64,000 bases of DNA from Gigaspora margarita (taxonomy: Eukaryota > Glomeromycota > Glomeromycetes > Diversisporales > Gigasporaceae), in NCBI GenBank assembly GCA_009809945.1, contig WTPW01002605.1, positions 1,392 to 65,391 on the forward strand, written 5' to 3'. Of the stretch, positions 1 through 11,519 are shown piece after piece. A program made the position numbers and the translations under genes. The notes beneath the pieces were generated by a model, which ran no database searches, had not been told where the DNA came from, and saw nothing but the letters and a program-made list of their open reading frames with translations. Position 1 is the first letter of the stretch; each line of letters starts with the position of its first letter.

Positions 1-1
1 G

Positions 2-268
2 TTAGTATTTAGAGATGAAGGATTTGAAGATGAGGATGGGGGTGAGGATGGAGGTGAGGATGGAGGTGAGGATGAAAATGAAAGTGAAGGTGAAAGTGTG
101 GTTACGGGTGAAGGTTCAGAAGCTAGTGGAAATTTGAATAAAGCAAAATGAAAAATGGAAGTTTATGATGACGCTAGTGAAGGTTGGGTTGAAAGTGAAA
201 AAAGAAAAAAGAAACAAAAAAGGAAAGATGATAAAAAGAAAACAAAAAGATCGAAAAGAAGGCGATAA
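2..268 (+). pseudogene. 3' end of an unidentified gene with acidic then lysine-rich tail, one in-frame stop
   Basis: One reading frame runs from the window edge to a TAA at 266-268. Its first half is a D/E/G-rich acidic stretch built on GGEDGGED repeats; the last 30 residues are a Lys/Arg-rich tail ending KRSKRRR, like a nuclear localisation tail. The frame is interrupted once, by TGA at 149-151, flanked by AAA codons; a CGA to TGA change (methyl-CpG decay) would explain it. The 5' part lies outside the window and I do not recognise the family. It could also be a live gene ending at the TGA, or low-complexity sequence read by chance. Confidence 0.4.
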
Positions 269-412
269 ATTAGATATTTATATTTATTTTGTTTTTTATT
301 TTTAAAATATTGTTTTTATCAGAGTATAATAAAGTTTAATATATAATCAGAAAAAATAATATAAATATCGGCCAATGTTAGATTAAATCTGTATATAAAT
401 GTAGTTAAATAT

Positions 413-551
413 AATATTGTACAAATATCATCAATTATCGCCTTTGGTGATAGCAGACCGATAAGCTGTAGGCTTTGAAATTTGGTTTAAGCCTATAGCT
501 TATCAGTCTGCTATCACCAAAGGCGATAATTGATGATATTTGTACAATATT
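413..551. repeat. Hairpin element, about 63-bp arms
   Basis: The arms are almost perfect reverse complements from AATATTGTACAAATATC at the left to its complement ending at 551, with a loop of about 13 bp around 477-490. It looks like a short foldback MITE. A diverged half-copy lies at 1,081-1,130. Confidence 0.75.
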
Positions 552-660
552 ATTAATAATAAAAAATGATATATAATTTCAGTAAAGTATACTATAGATT
601 TTAGAAACCGATTACTACGAATTTTTTAAATATATATCTAATCATATTAAAATCGATAAA

Positions 661-764
661 TATCGGCCAAATATTATCAGAATACTGGCCAAATATTATC
701 CAAATAGCAGCCAAATATTATTCAAATAGCAGCCAATTATTATCCAAATATCGGTCAAATATTG
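661..764. repeat. Degenerate tandem repeat, unit about 20 bp
   Basis: Five imperfect units of the form CCAAATATTATCCAAATAGC follow one another. No coding frame is supported. The stretch from 269 to 2,095 holds otherwise only AT-rich sequence and the two hairpin copies. Confidence 0.6.
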
Positions 765-1080
765 TTCTAAAGAATAAAAACGATATACTAAAGACTAATT
801 AATCATTAAAAAACATAATCAATATATCAGTACAATATCACATAAATGATGCGTAAAATAGCCAATACAATATCTTCTTATGATTTATCTAATCGTGAAT
901 TATCACCAAAATATCAATTTAAATATCTGACTGATATCTCTTTTATAATTTCACTAATCTTTATACAGATATATGAATATTTTTTACTGATTTATAACTG
1001 ATATGCAACAAACTTTCTTAAAACTGCAGCCAATCGGCCTATTTTGATCCCCTATCAATCTGTTATTAGCCAACATCATA

Positions 1081-1130
1081 TCGGCCTGCTATCTTCATAG
1101 GCGATTTTTAGATGATATTAGGGTAATATT
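1081..1130. repeat. Half-copy of the 413-551 hairpin
   Basis: CGGCCTGCTATC, then AGGCGAT and GATGATATT match the right arm of the hairpin at 413-551 in the same order. It is a diverged single arm, probably a remnant of the same element family. Confidence 0.45.
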
Positions 1131-2095
1131 TTTGATTTCGACCAGTGCATATGTACTATACTTAAGTCTAATTAGACTCCCAGTTTATAAAAACAAAATA
1201 AAAAATAAATTTTCTAATCTTGATAATTTATAACATTTTAAAAAACATTATTTACACTAAAATAAATATTATTAACAACTTGGTATTATAGTAAATATAA
1301 CTTCATAATATTTGCTAATGCTCATGACACTCATACTGTTATATATTATAGTAATCTATATGGTATTTACTTCACTATTTCTAAATTTTACTATATTTAA
1401 ATTTGGCATTTATTTCATTATACTATATATAGTTGCTTATATGTATTCACAAGTTCTAATTAAATTAACTCTGTAAATATGAGTAACCAAAATGTTTAAA
1501 TAAAATAAAGTTTTTTTGTAAGTGCCAAAGACAAAATAAAAACTTGATATAAAATTTTTATTTCATATTAATGATTTAACAATTTAAATATTTAAATATA
1601 TTGACTTGCCCTTGGCTTATTTCTGTGAAAAACTGATTTAAAACTGATTTAAAATTACTCAAAACTATAATTGCAAGAAGCTTTCTTTGGTCCAAAAAAT
1701 TTTTTATGATTTTTAAATGATAATCTGATCATCTGATTAATTTTTAGCATAAGACAAATTTATATGATAGTGGATCTTATTTAAAATATTACAATAATTA
1801 TTAATGAAATCAAATTGGTCCATATGGTTTGTTTTATATATTCATTTTATTTTGCTCCCTCCCTCCTCCTGAGATCTAAAAAGGTGATGTTAACCAAAGA
1901 ATCAACTTTAAATGGCCTTATATATTTTATATAACTTCTCCTCTTATAGTAAAAAAAATTTAGATAAATATATACATAGAGCTAAAGAATATTTTGGAAA
2001 ATTTTATACAGTTACAAAACAAATCAAAAAGAATTTTTTGAAAAAAAGTTTTTCTAAAATATTACCATATAAACTATCCTCCTTCAACTTATATA

Positions 2096-2331
2096 TAGAA
2101 GGTAACCAAAATTCTGAGTTGCAAAATATCAGTATGCATTAGAATTATGGTTGGCTAGATCAGAATTGATTAATTTTGTCTCAAGATTATAAAAAATTTT
2201 ACTAATAAATTATATTCACTCAGTAAGTAAAAATGGCCAGCTGATAATTTTGCTAAAGAATCTGCTAACAACTAAAGCTATATGTAACCTAGATCTGATG
2301 CATCTGACCCAGAATTTTAGAAACCCTTCTG
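2096..2331. mobile_element. Decayed mariner-like MITE, copy 1
   Basis: This copy aligns end to end with the element at 27,125-27,364. Both are bounded by TA (2,094-2,095 and 2,332-2,333). Its terminal repeats (AAGGTAACCAAAATTCTG and CAGAATTTTAGAAACCCTTCTG split by changes) are C-to-T and G-to-A altered forms of the other copy's GGAGGGTCACCAAAATTCCG. It contains no CpG at all, while the other copy has about fourteen. Short open frames here are chance frames in the repeat. Confidence 0.8.
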
Positions 2332-2439
2332 TAAAATTCCCTCTTCTGAAGAAGAGAGAGCATAATATAAAATACACAATCAACTTGGTTTGGTCTAATT
2401 ATTATATCAGAAGTCTGGACTTTATTAAGTAGATTAAGA

Positions 2440-2640
2440 GTAGTGATTAGGGATCTTAATGGGTTAGATTCGGTTAGGTTTGGGCCTGACCCAGGTCAGA
2501 CCTACTTGGGTCAAAACCTGATCCAAGTCTGATCTGCCCCATTTTAAACCTGACTTGGGTCTGACTTGCCTCATATCAAACCTGACCAAGATCTGATCCA
2601 ACTCAACTTAACTCAGATAGAACCTGGTATTACTATCAGA
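2440..2640. repeat. CCTGACC-type degenerate repeat, probable hAT-type end
   Basis: About 200 bp carry many copies of CCTGACC, TTGGGTC and their complements, beginning near GGGATCTTAATGGGTTAG. A related stretch in the opposite sense lies at 52,920-53,045 (CCTGACCCGACCCATTC). Subterminal arrays of this kind are known from hAT elements, but I cannot define both ends here. Confidence 0.45.
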
Positions 2641-2649
2641 AATGAAGAG

Positions 2650-4061
2650 CCCCAGAATATCACTAGTTTGAGCTATTTGGATAGTAAGCTAGATTATACT
2701 AAGATAAGGTTATATTAATATGTTGGGTTGGGGTAAACAGAGATTTTGGTATAAAAGAAATTGAATAAAGGAGGCTTATATATAGTGGATAACAATTATA
2801 TTTATCGAAAATGAGATATTTGAGTGATCAATAAAGATATCAGTATATCAATTTAAGAAATGTATCAATATAAGAATTAAAAATATCAGTGATTTGGTTA
2901 ATTATTATAGTGATCGAATTAAGAGTTCAAAGTAATTTTTATTAAACAATACGATTAATTAATTAATTAAACTGATATACAGAACAATATTATATTTAAT
3001 TCAAGAATTAATAAACAATACAACAAATTGAGTTAATGCTTTAACAGAAAAAGTAAGAATTCAATAATCCAAGATAAGATCTATAGGTTGCCTTCATCTT
3101 TGAAATGCCTACTAACTTATTTTAGATTTATGATTCAGATCAAAGTCTGAGAAAACTTTATTGAGATGAATTCTTTGACTTTAAATACATAATCGATATA
3201 CATAAATAATAAAACTAGTCTATTGTCAGGATAATATTATTCTGTTATTTCAACTTTAATACAGTTATAATTTTACATGACAATATATTTTGTATCAATT
3301 GTAGGGTTCTCTAGATGCCAAGAATGAGATAGTAATAATTGAATGCTTCAAGTGCATTCATCTCTCCTATAAAATTTTAATTATACAATTTCTTTGCATA
3401 TGGGGCAAGATGATAATATTTAAATGCTTCATCTGTATTCATCCCTCAAAAAAGCAATAATAATTTGTACAGAATTGTTCTATATATTATAAATATTATG
3501 TGAGGAAAAACTTAAAAGATAATTCATTATCTGATTATAAAAAGCTAGGTTCACATTATCTATCTATGTAGTATAATAAATTAAATAAGAAAAATAAAAA
3601 TAATATATTGAAAATAAAGAAAGATAATCAAAAAAAGGAAACATAGTATGGAATATGTTTAAAAGAAAGTTCAAAAGTGATTGATGTAATAATGATTGAT
3701 CAATTAAAATAGGGAAAATTAAAAATTTTAATTTACAGAGATAATACTAAGTTAATAAGGCCATACCAAGTTAAAACTATGTTTAACATAATCCCCCCAT
3801 TTGATCTTCAGATAGAGAGAATAAAAATATCACTTAATATAAAAATTATATTAACTGTTCAAATAAAAATTTTTTTTAGCCAATCAAAATTTCATGTGTT
3901 TTTTTTACTCTCTCTTCTCATATTTAGAGGTGCAGATCATTTATTAGTATTATGTTAAACATAGAATCAAATTGAAACAATCTAATTACCTTTTTTGAAC
4001 AAAGACATACAAAAATTGGTAGCTTATATTTAAGTAAAAAAGGTTTTTTAGCGATCACTAG
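2650..4061. other. Gene-free AT-rich stretch
   Basis: No coding frame, RNA gene or bounded element could be supported. Around 3,330-3,450 a short motif (AATGCTTCA, ATTCATC) recurs twice, which hints at another worn repeat. Confidence 0.5.
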
Positions 4062-4397
4062 TAGTCGCTATATAGTAAAGTCCAAATTTTACTATGTAAG
4101 TCGATTACAATGGTTTAAGTAAATATGTTTAGAAGATCAAAATACATATACTCTAAATTTTTCATACAAATTAGAGAATTTTTAGTATTTAACACTTAAT
4201 TTTTACATTTGTTAAATATTTTTTTTAACAAATTTTAATTTTTCATCAAATGTAAAAATTAAAAATCAAATAATAAAATGTTTATCAATCTTGTTAAAAA
4301 TTATATTGTATATGTATTTTGATATTCTAAATACGTTTATATAAGCGATAATAATCGATTTACATATTAGAATTTGGTCTTTACTATGTAGTAACTA
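4062..4397. repeat. Foldback element of the TAGTAAAGTC family, copy 1
   Basis: The left arm (CGCTATATAGTAAAGTCC, then TTTTACTATGTAA and GATCAAAATACATATAC) returns in inverse order at the right, ending TTTACTATGTAGTAACTA. The palindrome centres near 4,230. It lies inside flanks rich in AAAATAAGCTACC-like sequence (3,990-4,520), an arrangement repeated at 10,810-11,110. Related copies are at 5,035-5,395 (full) and 6,295-6,455, 10,920-11,030 and 13,766-13,905 (halves). Confidence 0.7.
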
Positions 4398-5034
4398 TTT
4401 TTAATCATGAGGAAGCTTATTTTTGTGTTAAAACCATTTTTAAGTTTTTTTGACCAAAAGAAGAGGGTAGCTTATTTTAGGTAGTGGCCTATTTTTGAAC
4501 ATATTCAGTAGTGCTATATAGTATATTAAAAAGTATAAATATGCTTGGTAGTACAATTAGAAAAATTCTGAATAGCCTAAAAGAGTTGAAATAAACTTAG
4601 AGCATTCTTAAGCTCCTAATTTTTTCAAATTTTTAGATTTTCTATAGCCTTTTTACAGCTATAGAATTGCTGTATTTTTGTATTTTGGTATTGTTTAATG
4701 CTTTTCTTCCTCTTTTTTACAAAATGTTTTTTTTATATTAAACACAAAATCAACTTGAAGTAGCTTAATAGTCACTATATGGGCTAGGTGCTACAAAAAA
4801 GAAGAAAATCAACAAAAAAAAGATCTTCAGAAAATCAGTTTTCATGTTATAAATTTTATAATAAACTATAAAAATTATAAATTTTGAAGAACTATATTGC
4901 AAAATTTTATTAATACAACTCTTTTGTGTCTTAAGTAAAAAAAATGATCCTAATTGTATTCTAATTTAATTTATATAAAAAAATTGATTTTTAAAATTTT
5001 GTTGATTTTTCTTTTTTCTATAGCACCAAGCCCA
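4398..5034. other. Gene-free AT-rich stretch with one worn inverted pair
   Basis: After the outer flank of the foldback, an AT-rich stretch includes two inverted AAGAAAATCAACAAAA / GTTGATTTTTCTTTTTT segments (about 4,795-4,825 and 5,000-5,020), suggesting a worn inverted-repeat element. No gene. Confidence 0.4.
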
Positions 5035-5395
5035 TATTGTAATATCTAAATTTTATTCTATAAATTATAAAATCCACTTAAGTAAACTTTTATAAGAGAA
5101 CAAAATGCATATACATTAAAATTTATATTCAAATTAGAGAAATTTTTATTATTTGACTTTTAATTTTTATATTCAATGCAAAAAATTAGAATCTTTTTAA
5201 AGCAAAAAATTAGAATCTTTTTAAAAATATGTTTGATGAATGTAAAAATTAAAAGTCAAATAATAAAAATTTCTTCTTTTTGAATAAAAATTTTAGGGTA
5301 TATGCATTTTGATCTTCCAAACAAGTATACTTAAGCAAGTTTTATAGATTAACATAGTAAAACTTAGACTTTACTATATAGCAACTACTTGCAAT
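5035..5395. repeat. Foldback element of the TAGTAAAGTC family, copy 2
   Basis: The right half (GCATTTTGATCTTCC, then AACATAGTAAAAC and GACTTTACTATATAG) mirrors the left half (TAAATTTTATTCTAT, ACAAAATGCATATAC). A short duplicated piece (AAAAAATTAGAATCTTTTT) sits near the centre. Confidence 0.65.
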
Positions 5396-5419
5396 CATTG
5401 TATATAAACTGATTTAGAT

Positions 5420-5597
5420 AGGACCCTGAAATATATATAAATAGGTCAGGTTAATTATAAAATTACTAAAAATAAAAGGATTTGCAGAAAAAACTTAAAA
5501 ATAAGCAAAAAATTACTAAAAATAAAAAAGATCTGCATAAAAACCTCCAAAAATAAGCAAACTAATACCTGATCTATCTATATATATTTGGGGTCCT
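5420..5597. mobile_element. 178-bp hAT-like MITE, copy 1
   Basis: The left end AGGACCCTGAAATATAT and right end ATATATATTTGGGGTCCT are inverted repeats of about 30 bp. The interior repeats AAATTACTAAAAAT and GATCTGCA. The flanking 8-mers (ATTTAGAT left, ATCTAGGT right) agree at six of eight positions, both differences being transitions, as expected for a decayed 8-bp target duplication. Copies 2 and 3 lie at 5,647-5,823 and 56,085-56,262. Confidence 0.8.
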
Positions 5598-5646
5598 ATC
5601 TAGGTTTGTCTGGTCCAGGTTTGATCTAATTTAATCTAGCTAAGAC

Positions 5647-5823
5647 AGGACCCTGAAATATACATAGATAGATTAGGTTAATTATAAAATTACTAAAAAT
5701 AAAAAGATCTGCAGAAAAAACCTCAAAAATAAGCAAAAAATTACTAAAAATAGAAAAAATCTGCATAAAACTCCAAAATAAATAAACTAATACCTGATCT
5801 ATTTATATATATTTTAGGGTTTT
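5647..5823. mobile_element. 178-bp hAT-like MITE, copy 2
   Basis: Same ends and interior as copy 1. It is flanked by a perfect 8-bp duplication, GCTAAGAC, at 5,639-5,646 and 5,824-5,831. Eight-bp duplications are typical of hAT transposition. There is no coding capacity, so any transposase must be supplied from elsewhere. Confidence 0.88.
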
Positions 5824-6045
5824 GCTAAGACCCTAGTAGTAATGTGTTGCATACTGTACTATATGTACTATATGCTAAAATTTTTGTTGATATCTTTTGC
5901 CAGCCAATCAGATACTAAAAAAGAACTATATATTGTAACTATCTAGTAGATATAGTTTATTAATAGGTAGTACAAAACTACTAATAGTTAGTAAATTATA
6001 ATAAATTAAAAATAAGCATATGTATAAATAGTATTAGGGTTTAAT

Positions 6046-6250
6046 AATTTAGTGCACCCTGCACCTGAGTGCACTCTATAGTAACAAATACAAATAATGA
6101 TTAGGGTTAGAGTTAGGGTTAGAGTTAAAGTTATAAAATTATAGTAAAATCGTGAAAGAAGCATTTTTTGTTAAAAGTGCAACAGGAGTTACCCTAGTAA
6201 AATTTTGAGAAATATAAAAGGGGTGCAACATTGTGCAGGTGCACTAAATT
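6046..6250 (+). mobile_element. Core-bearing MITE, AGTGCACC ends
   Basis: Terminal repeats are AATTTAGTGCACCCTGCACC at the left and the complement of AATTTAGTGCACCTGCACA at the right. The interior has TTAGGGTTAGAGTTAGGG, then TTTTTTGTTA and TAGTAAAATTTTGAGA. The same interior occurs in eight other elements here that have different ends (see findings). Confidence 0.75.
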
Positions 6251-6294
6251 TTAAAACTTATAATATTATATATAATAAATAATCGTTATTAATT

Positions 6295-6455
6295 TATATC
6301 AATTGCTTTTATTAGGGTTGAAAGTTAAATAATAAAAAGTTCTTTATTTTAACAAAAATTTAATGTAAGTATATTTAATCTTCCAACTAAATTTACTTAA
6401 TCAATAATTATCAATTTACATAGTAAAATCTAGACTTTACTATGTAGCAACTTTC
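6295..6455. repeat. Half-copy of the TAGTAAAGTC foldback family
   Basis: AGTTAAATAATAAAAAGTTC, ATCTTCCAAC and ACATAGTAAAATCTAGAC, then TTTACTATGTAGCAAC match the right arms at 4.1 and 5.0 kb in order. Confidence 0.6.
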
Positions 6456-7267
6456 TGTAATTAACCAAAAATTGATTTTACCCAAATAAGCTATAGTGAT
6501 TTTTTGCATAACCTTTTATCTGAGCGTATTTTCAGAAAAATATGCTACTATAAACTTTGGAGAATTACAAAGTGCTTAGTATATAGTATTCAATATTATA
6601 CTCTAAGTTATACTCTTGGTTACACATTGGAGTATGCTCTAATTTATATTTTAGCATTGTGTAGTATTAAGTGATACTCTACCAGAGTATGCACTATACA
6701 ATTCTAGAACCCTCTATTAATATCCCTAATTGGAGAAGCAGAATAGATTTATAATAACAATCAAATTTTATTAAGATAAATATAATTACAAATACAATTA
6801 TATAATTAATACTATCTAATATATCTAATACTAATACTTTATTACTATTACTACTTAGATATACAACAAACAAGAATATTTTTTTATAGTCTAACATGTA
6901 ATTAAAAAACTTTTCCTATCAATTCCTGGAGGCACCACTTATCTATTTTTTTATATATTGTTGGTTTAAAGCCCTTTTTGGTAGTTAATAACCCTCTTGA
7001 ATAGTTCTAAACCCTCTATACTAGTTTGTACCCAATTCTGGAGCTTGTACCAAATAATAATAATTTGCATCTCTAGATAAACTAATTTTCAATATGAAGA
7101 GAGACTTATATTATTGTAGCAAGTCAAAATAGTTAGAGCAAAGTAAGTGTGAGAAAATGCCAAAGTGGTTTATAGTAGTTGAAAGTAAATTCCTAAAAAA
7201 CTGACAAAAACGACAGGTCAAAGATAAATAGATAGAAGCAAAGTTAATAATCATATTTTAATTGCTC
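6456..7267. other. Gene-free AT-rich stretch
   Basis: Only AT-rich sequence with repeated TATACTC/GAGTATAC words near 6,590-6,690. A 67-codon minus-strand frame at 6,694-6,897 has no recognisable domain and is treated as chance. Confidence 0.5.
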
Positions 7268-7940
7268 TCAAAATGTTCTCCAGGTCGATAGCATAGCAAT
7301 TATGCTTTAAGGATACAAATCGCAAGGTTGCCAATTCAATTTCTCCTAAAGTCGAATAATAAAAGCTAGCTGATTAGGAACTGAAACACTGTGGGAAGAC
7401 AGGGACCCAGGACATCATACAAGATGAACTTAATTGGGCAGCCGTTATTTCAAATTTGTGGTTATGAAATGAATTGAGTTAGAACCCGATTTGGAAGTAA
7501 CCAAAGTCACAAGATGTAGTAGGAAAGATCTGTTTCTTTGAACTTGGGGCACCTAGCTTGGCTAGAAATTGGGGTCGATGTTCCCTCAAAATTAGAAAAA
7601 ATCTGGCACTCAGGCGCTGGTGCAGGACACTGCTAGTAGGGACCCATGAGGCACCCGTGGGCTGTCAGTTCATAAATATGGCCTCTCCAGAGGACCTCTT
7701 GAATAAAGGTTGAAGCAAGTACGAAAGTCGAGGTGGGGGTTGGAGTTCATGGTGGGGACTTGATAGTTGGTGACTGGGTACACCGTAACCTGGGATAAAT
7801 AAGACTGGCGAGATGTTTGAAGGATGAAAAAAAATGCTCCCAAAATAAAGCTATCAGAAGACAAAAGGCAAAACGAATAGATTCTGTGTAGAGGAAAAAA
7901 GAACAAACCAGAAGTAAAAAAAGTTATAAAAAAAAGAAGT
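7268..7940 (+). mobile_element. Possible tRNA-derived SINE, second family
   Basis: This block is clearly less AT-rich than its surroundings. At 7,289-7,300 TAGCATAGCAAT resembles a Pol III A box, and 32 bases on, at 7,333-7,343, AATTCAATTTC equals a B box changed only by G-to-A and C-to-T. GCAT/ATGC around the A box could form a D stem. The body has no long open frame and ends in A-rich sequence. No flanking duplication was found, so this call is tentative. Confidence 0.4.
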
Positions 7941-8019
7941 ATACAGTTTTGACAAAAAATTAAAAGATTCTAAATATCAAAAATATGATTCAAAAAAGAG
8001 TTAACAAAGATTTTGATTA

Positions 8020-10240
8020 TTTGAAAAAAAAAATTTGACATAAAAGCAAATAATCAAACATGGTTAATAAAGTCAAAGATTTTAGTATTTTGCCTAAGCT
8101 AGTAATAAGAAAAAGTAAAAGATTGTGCCCACTTGTTGTAGAAGTATTAGAAGACATAGTGCAGCCTAAAATACTAGTAATAGATAAAAAAGAAGCATGT
8201 TGCACTACAAGTAATAGTTAGAGATATAGATGCAGAATTAATCAAATAGCAGTAGAATATGAAATAGAAAAGAAACTCAAACAATAGCTTTATGAGAACA
8301 GAGAGCAAAGTAGTAATATATTGGTGTTTTATACAGATAGGTTGTTAAGATTTATAAAGGATGGTAGTAGAATAGGTATTAGTAGGATCAAAGTTAATAA
8401 TGAAAAAAAATATTTGATGAAAGGGTTGTGTATAATAGAAATATAGCCCTTAGGGGGCATCTATAAATAACTTTATATACCTCTACATAGTAGCTCTTGA
8501 CCCCCTTTAGACTATATAAAAAATTTTTAAAAATCTGTATGTTTATATATATAATTTTACAAAAACTTGAATATATTATGAAACAGTAATCAAATCTGGA
8601 TGATTTTGGTACCATTCGATTTGTCTCTATGATACGAATCAATTGGCACCAAAATTATTTTATTTAGACCATTAGATCAAGAGTTATTCGCAAAAAACTA
8701 TTGATTTTATAGTAATTTTATAAGAAAACATAATAGCCAATAGTATTTTGTTAATAAAATGTGATCCAGTGATCCAATTTGGATGATTTTGGTACCATTC
8801 GAATCCTCTCCTAGAGTCGATTCGAATGGTACAGAAATCTTCCAATTTGAACCTCTGATTCAATTTTTAGACAAATGTTTATAAAAATATTGCATTATAT
8901 TTTTTTGACCCCTTCTATTTATTGGAAGAAATGTTATATTTTGGGGGGCCCTCCTCAAACATAATGTTATTTGGTAGCAATTTGGCTTGCACTGTAATAG
9001 CACCTAGTAATAAAAAAGTAATAGTTAGAACTAATAGATTAAGAGCAATAGTAGATCTAAGTAGTACAATAAAACTTTGTGAGACAAAAAATAGTTAAAA
9101 GAGAAAAAAAAACTTCAACTTGCTAATAAAAATAAAAGACTTGGTCAAAACAAAATGTATAAAGCTACAACTAGAAAAAGTTAAGGGACATAGTGAGAAT
9201 AAATGAAATAATAAAGTAGTTGCTCTTGCAAAAGAAGGAACAGAAAAAGGTAGTCAGTGTACAGACATTAGCAAAAAGCAACTAGGAGTTGAAGTGCTCA
9301 CTATAATAGAAGCAGTACAAGATCAAAATGGGTACAAGGTTTTTTCTTAAAAAATTTTTAATATTCAAAATAGTACAAAATAGTATAGATCAAGAATAGT
9401 ACAAAGCTTCAAGCAAGAAAAAAATAAAAAAAAATATAGCTAGAGGCTTTTCTGGACATTTTTGAGAAAGTTTATAGATAAAAGATATACAACTCTAAAG
9501 AAAAGCAAATGTTTGGCTTTTTGGTAAAATTTTTTTTGAAGAACTACTAGTGATAGAAATGTTAAAAAAGAGAAGACCAGACACATATCCAATAGTTAAT
9601 TGTATAGTTTGTATATCAAGTAAGTCTGAAATGGTAGAGCACTTAATAGAGTATAAAGCATACAAATTTTTATGAAAAATATTGAAACAGAGCAACAGAA
9701 GCAGTGTAGAGGAAATTGTTAGCAGAAACAAAGAAAGGACTAAGTTTTCAAAGATTCTAAAGCTTGATGAACCAACAGAGCAAAATAAATATAAAAAAGT
9801 GCTTTTAGATTATATTAAAGGCCTCTGTACAGGAGAGATAAGTGCAGCTTTGCTAGAAAATAAAAAACACAAGAAAAGAAAATATTAACTGTCTAAAGAG
9901 TTTTTATATTTCTGGAGAAATGAGTTTTGTACTTTATAGACAAAGCATTGCAAAAGAGTTACAATATAAAAAAAAGGAATTAATTCAAAATTTAAACAAG
10001 AAGAAAAAGATCTGATTATGATAGCTAAGAGAAAGGAATAAAAGAAAAGAGAAAAAAGATGAAATAACTCAAGAAGAGGAAGCAAATCATAAAAAGAATA
10101 AAGCCAATGAATTTAAAATATATTAAGAAAGTATAGTAAAAGATTTTATAAAAAATGGAAATTCTCTATTTTGGTTGGCCTACAATAGAGCTAACAAAAT
10201 TGCCTGTTTCATCTGTAAGATAGTGCAACAGGTTGCATCA
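8020..10240 (+). pseudogene. Remnant of a LINE 3' part: RNase H and C-terminal zinc-like motif
   Basis: Translation in shifting frames gives blocks typical of a non-LTR element's C-terminal part. Near 8,060-8,200 a stretch reads LPKLVIRKSKRLCPLV. Near 8,325-8,400 it reads VFYTDRLLRFIKDGSRIGI, resembling the first RNase H strand and DGS region with its acidic Asp. Near 9,590-9,660 it reads CIVC, then VEHLIE, a C-x2-C...H pattern whose last Cys is now Tyr. A 68-codon frame at 9,682-9,888 is a surviving piece. Stops and frameshifts are frequent, and an insertion splits it at about 8,400-8,955. The LINE at 44-50 kb is a different, better preserved element. Confidence 0.5.
8400..8955. repeat. Inserted repeat carrying a duplicated TTTGGTACCATTCGA block
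   Basis: GATGATTTTGGTACCATTCGA-like blocks occur at about 8,600 and 8,783, each followed by an inverted GATTCGAATGGTAC or ACGAATCAATTGGCACC-like piece. The outer parts have TTAGGGGGC and GGGGGGCCC. It interrupts the LINE remnant, so it arrived later. Its exact ends are not resolved. Confidence 0.45.
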
Positions 10241-10809
10241 AGGTGTTCATGATGTATTCTAATAATGCCAAACCTGCTATATTATAGAAAGAATGATTAA
10301 AAAAACTACTATAGGTTATCTTATTAACAGTGATACAACCACATATTACTATTGTGAGTTAATAAAATAATATGCAACATTCTAATTAATTAATAAAAAA
10401 ACCTCCAAGGTTCTGGAAAAGTATATATTATAATCATAAAGTTATGTATATATATATATTATGCACTAGTTATGTGCTTTGTATTCCAAATTTGTAATTT
10501 CATAATAAATAATCATCAATATTTAAAGAATAAATTTGCTATATATAAAATTTAATTTATTATACAAAACATAATTTATTTATTATGTAAAAGTATTTTT
10601 ATACCATTTTATATACACTATAAAATTTTTATAAAATTTAAATAATTTTTAACTATTTATTTATAGTTTAAGTATTGGTCAAAAAAAATTTATCAATTTT
10701 TTGAAAAGAAAGTTTGTTGTTAAAATATATGAATTGGCATTGTAAATATCACATAAATTATTAAAAAAAAGCATTTTATATATTCAAAAATATATACTAT
10801 ATGTGTATA
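10241..10809. other. Gene-free AT-rich stretch
   Basis: Very AT-rich, including an AT dinucleotide run near 10,445. No gene or bounded element seen. Confidence 0.5.
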
Positions 10810-11110
10810 AAAATAAGCTACCTTTTTTGGGCAAAAATTATACAAAAAATCATGAATAGCTTATTTTTAGATTTTTGATTTTTTTGAAAAATTGAAAAAT
10901 GTATTAATAAAAATTGTTCAAATGCTACAAATTTTTATTGTGAATGTATTTTGATGTTCTAAACAAGTTTACTTAATAGCACTTTGAGATTTACTTAATA
11001 AAATTTAGACTTTTATATATAGCAACTGTTAATATATTTTTTAAAATTTTTGAAAAAATTAGGAGGGTAGCTTATTTTAAGTAGTAGCTTATTTTTGGAC
11101 ATATTTAGTA
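10810..11110. repeat. AAAATAAGCTACC inverted element with a nested half foldback
   Basis: AAAATAAGCTACCTTTTTT at the left mirrors GGAGGGTAGCTTATTTT at the right. Between them, 10,920-11,030 matches the right arm of the TAGTAAAGTC family. The same nesting occurs at 3,990-4,520, so this composite appears to move or duplicate as a unit. Confidence 0.55.
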
Positions 11111-11519
11111 ACTTTAAATTTTTATAGTGACATATAAAAATTTTTTTATAAAACTATTAAATTAGTAAATAAATCAAAAAATAAAAAAATTTGCAAAAAA
11201 ATTTTCATAAAGTTCATTTTGATAGCTTGAATAATTTTGAAAGTTTATAAAAAATTTTTGATATATTATTGTAAAAAATTTATTACTATATATTTTTGAA
11301 TATGAGAAACAATTTAGTTAGTCAAAATTTTTTACTAGCAATATAATTTTGTTTATTTTTGAAAATTAATTGTTTTTTAAATTTTCTTGAAAATCAAAAA
11401 AAAATTATTATAAGCATTCAAATCACAAAACTAATTAGTTAAAAGGGTATTAAAATTTATATAGTATCAATAGCAAAATGCATCCACTTTTTATTAATAA
11501 AAACTTAAGAATTTTATAT
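11111..11519. other. Gene-free AT-rich stretch
   Basis: Homopolymer-rich A/T sequence without recognisable features. Confidence 0.5.

Noticed and set aside
8017-8642. Minus-strand frames of 62 and 82 codons
   Set aside because: They oppose a LINE remnant and an inserted repeat; no domain.
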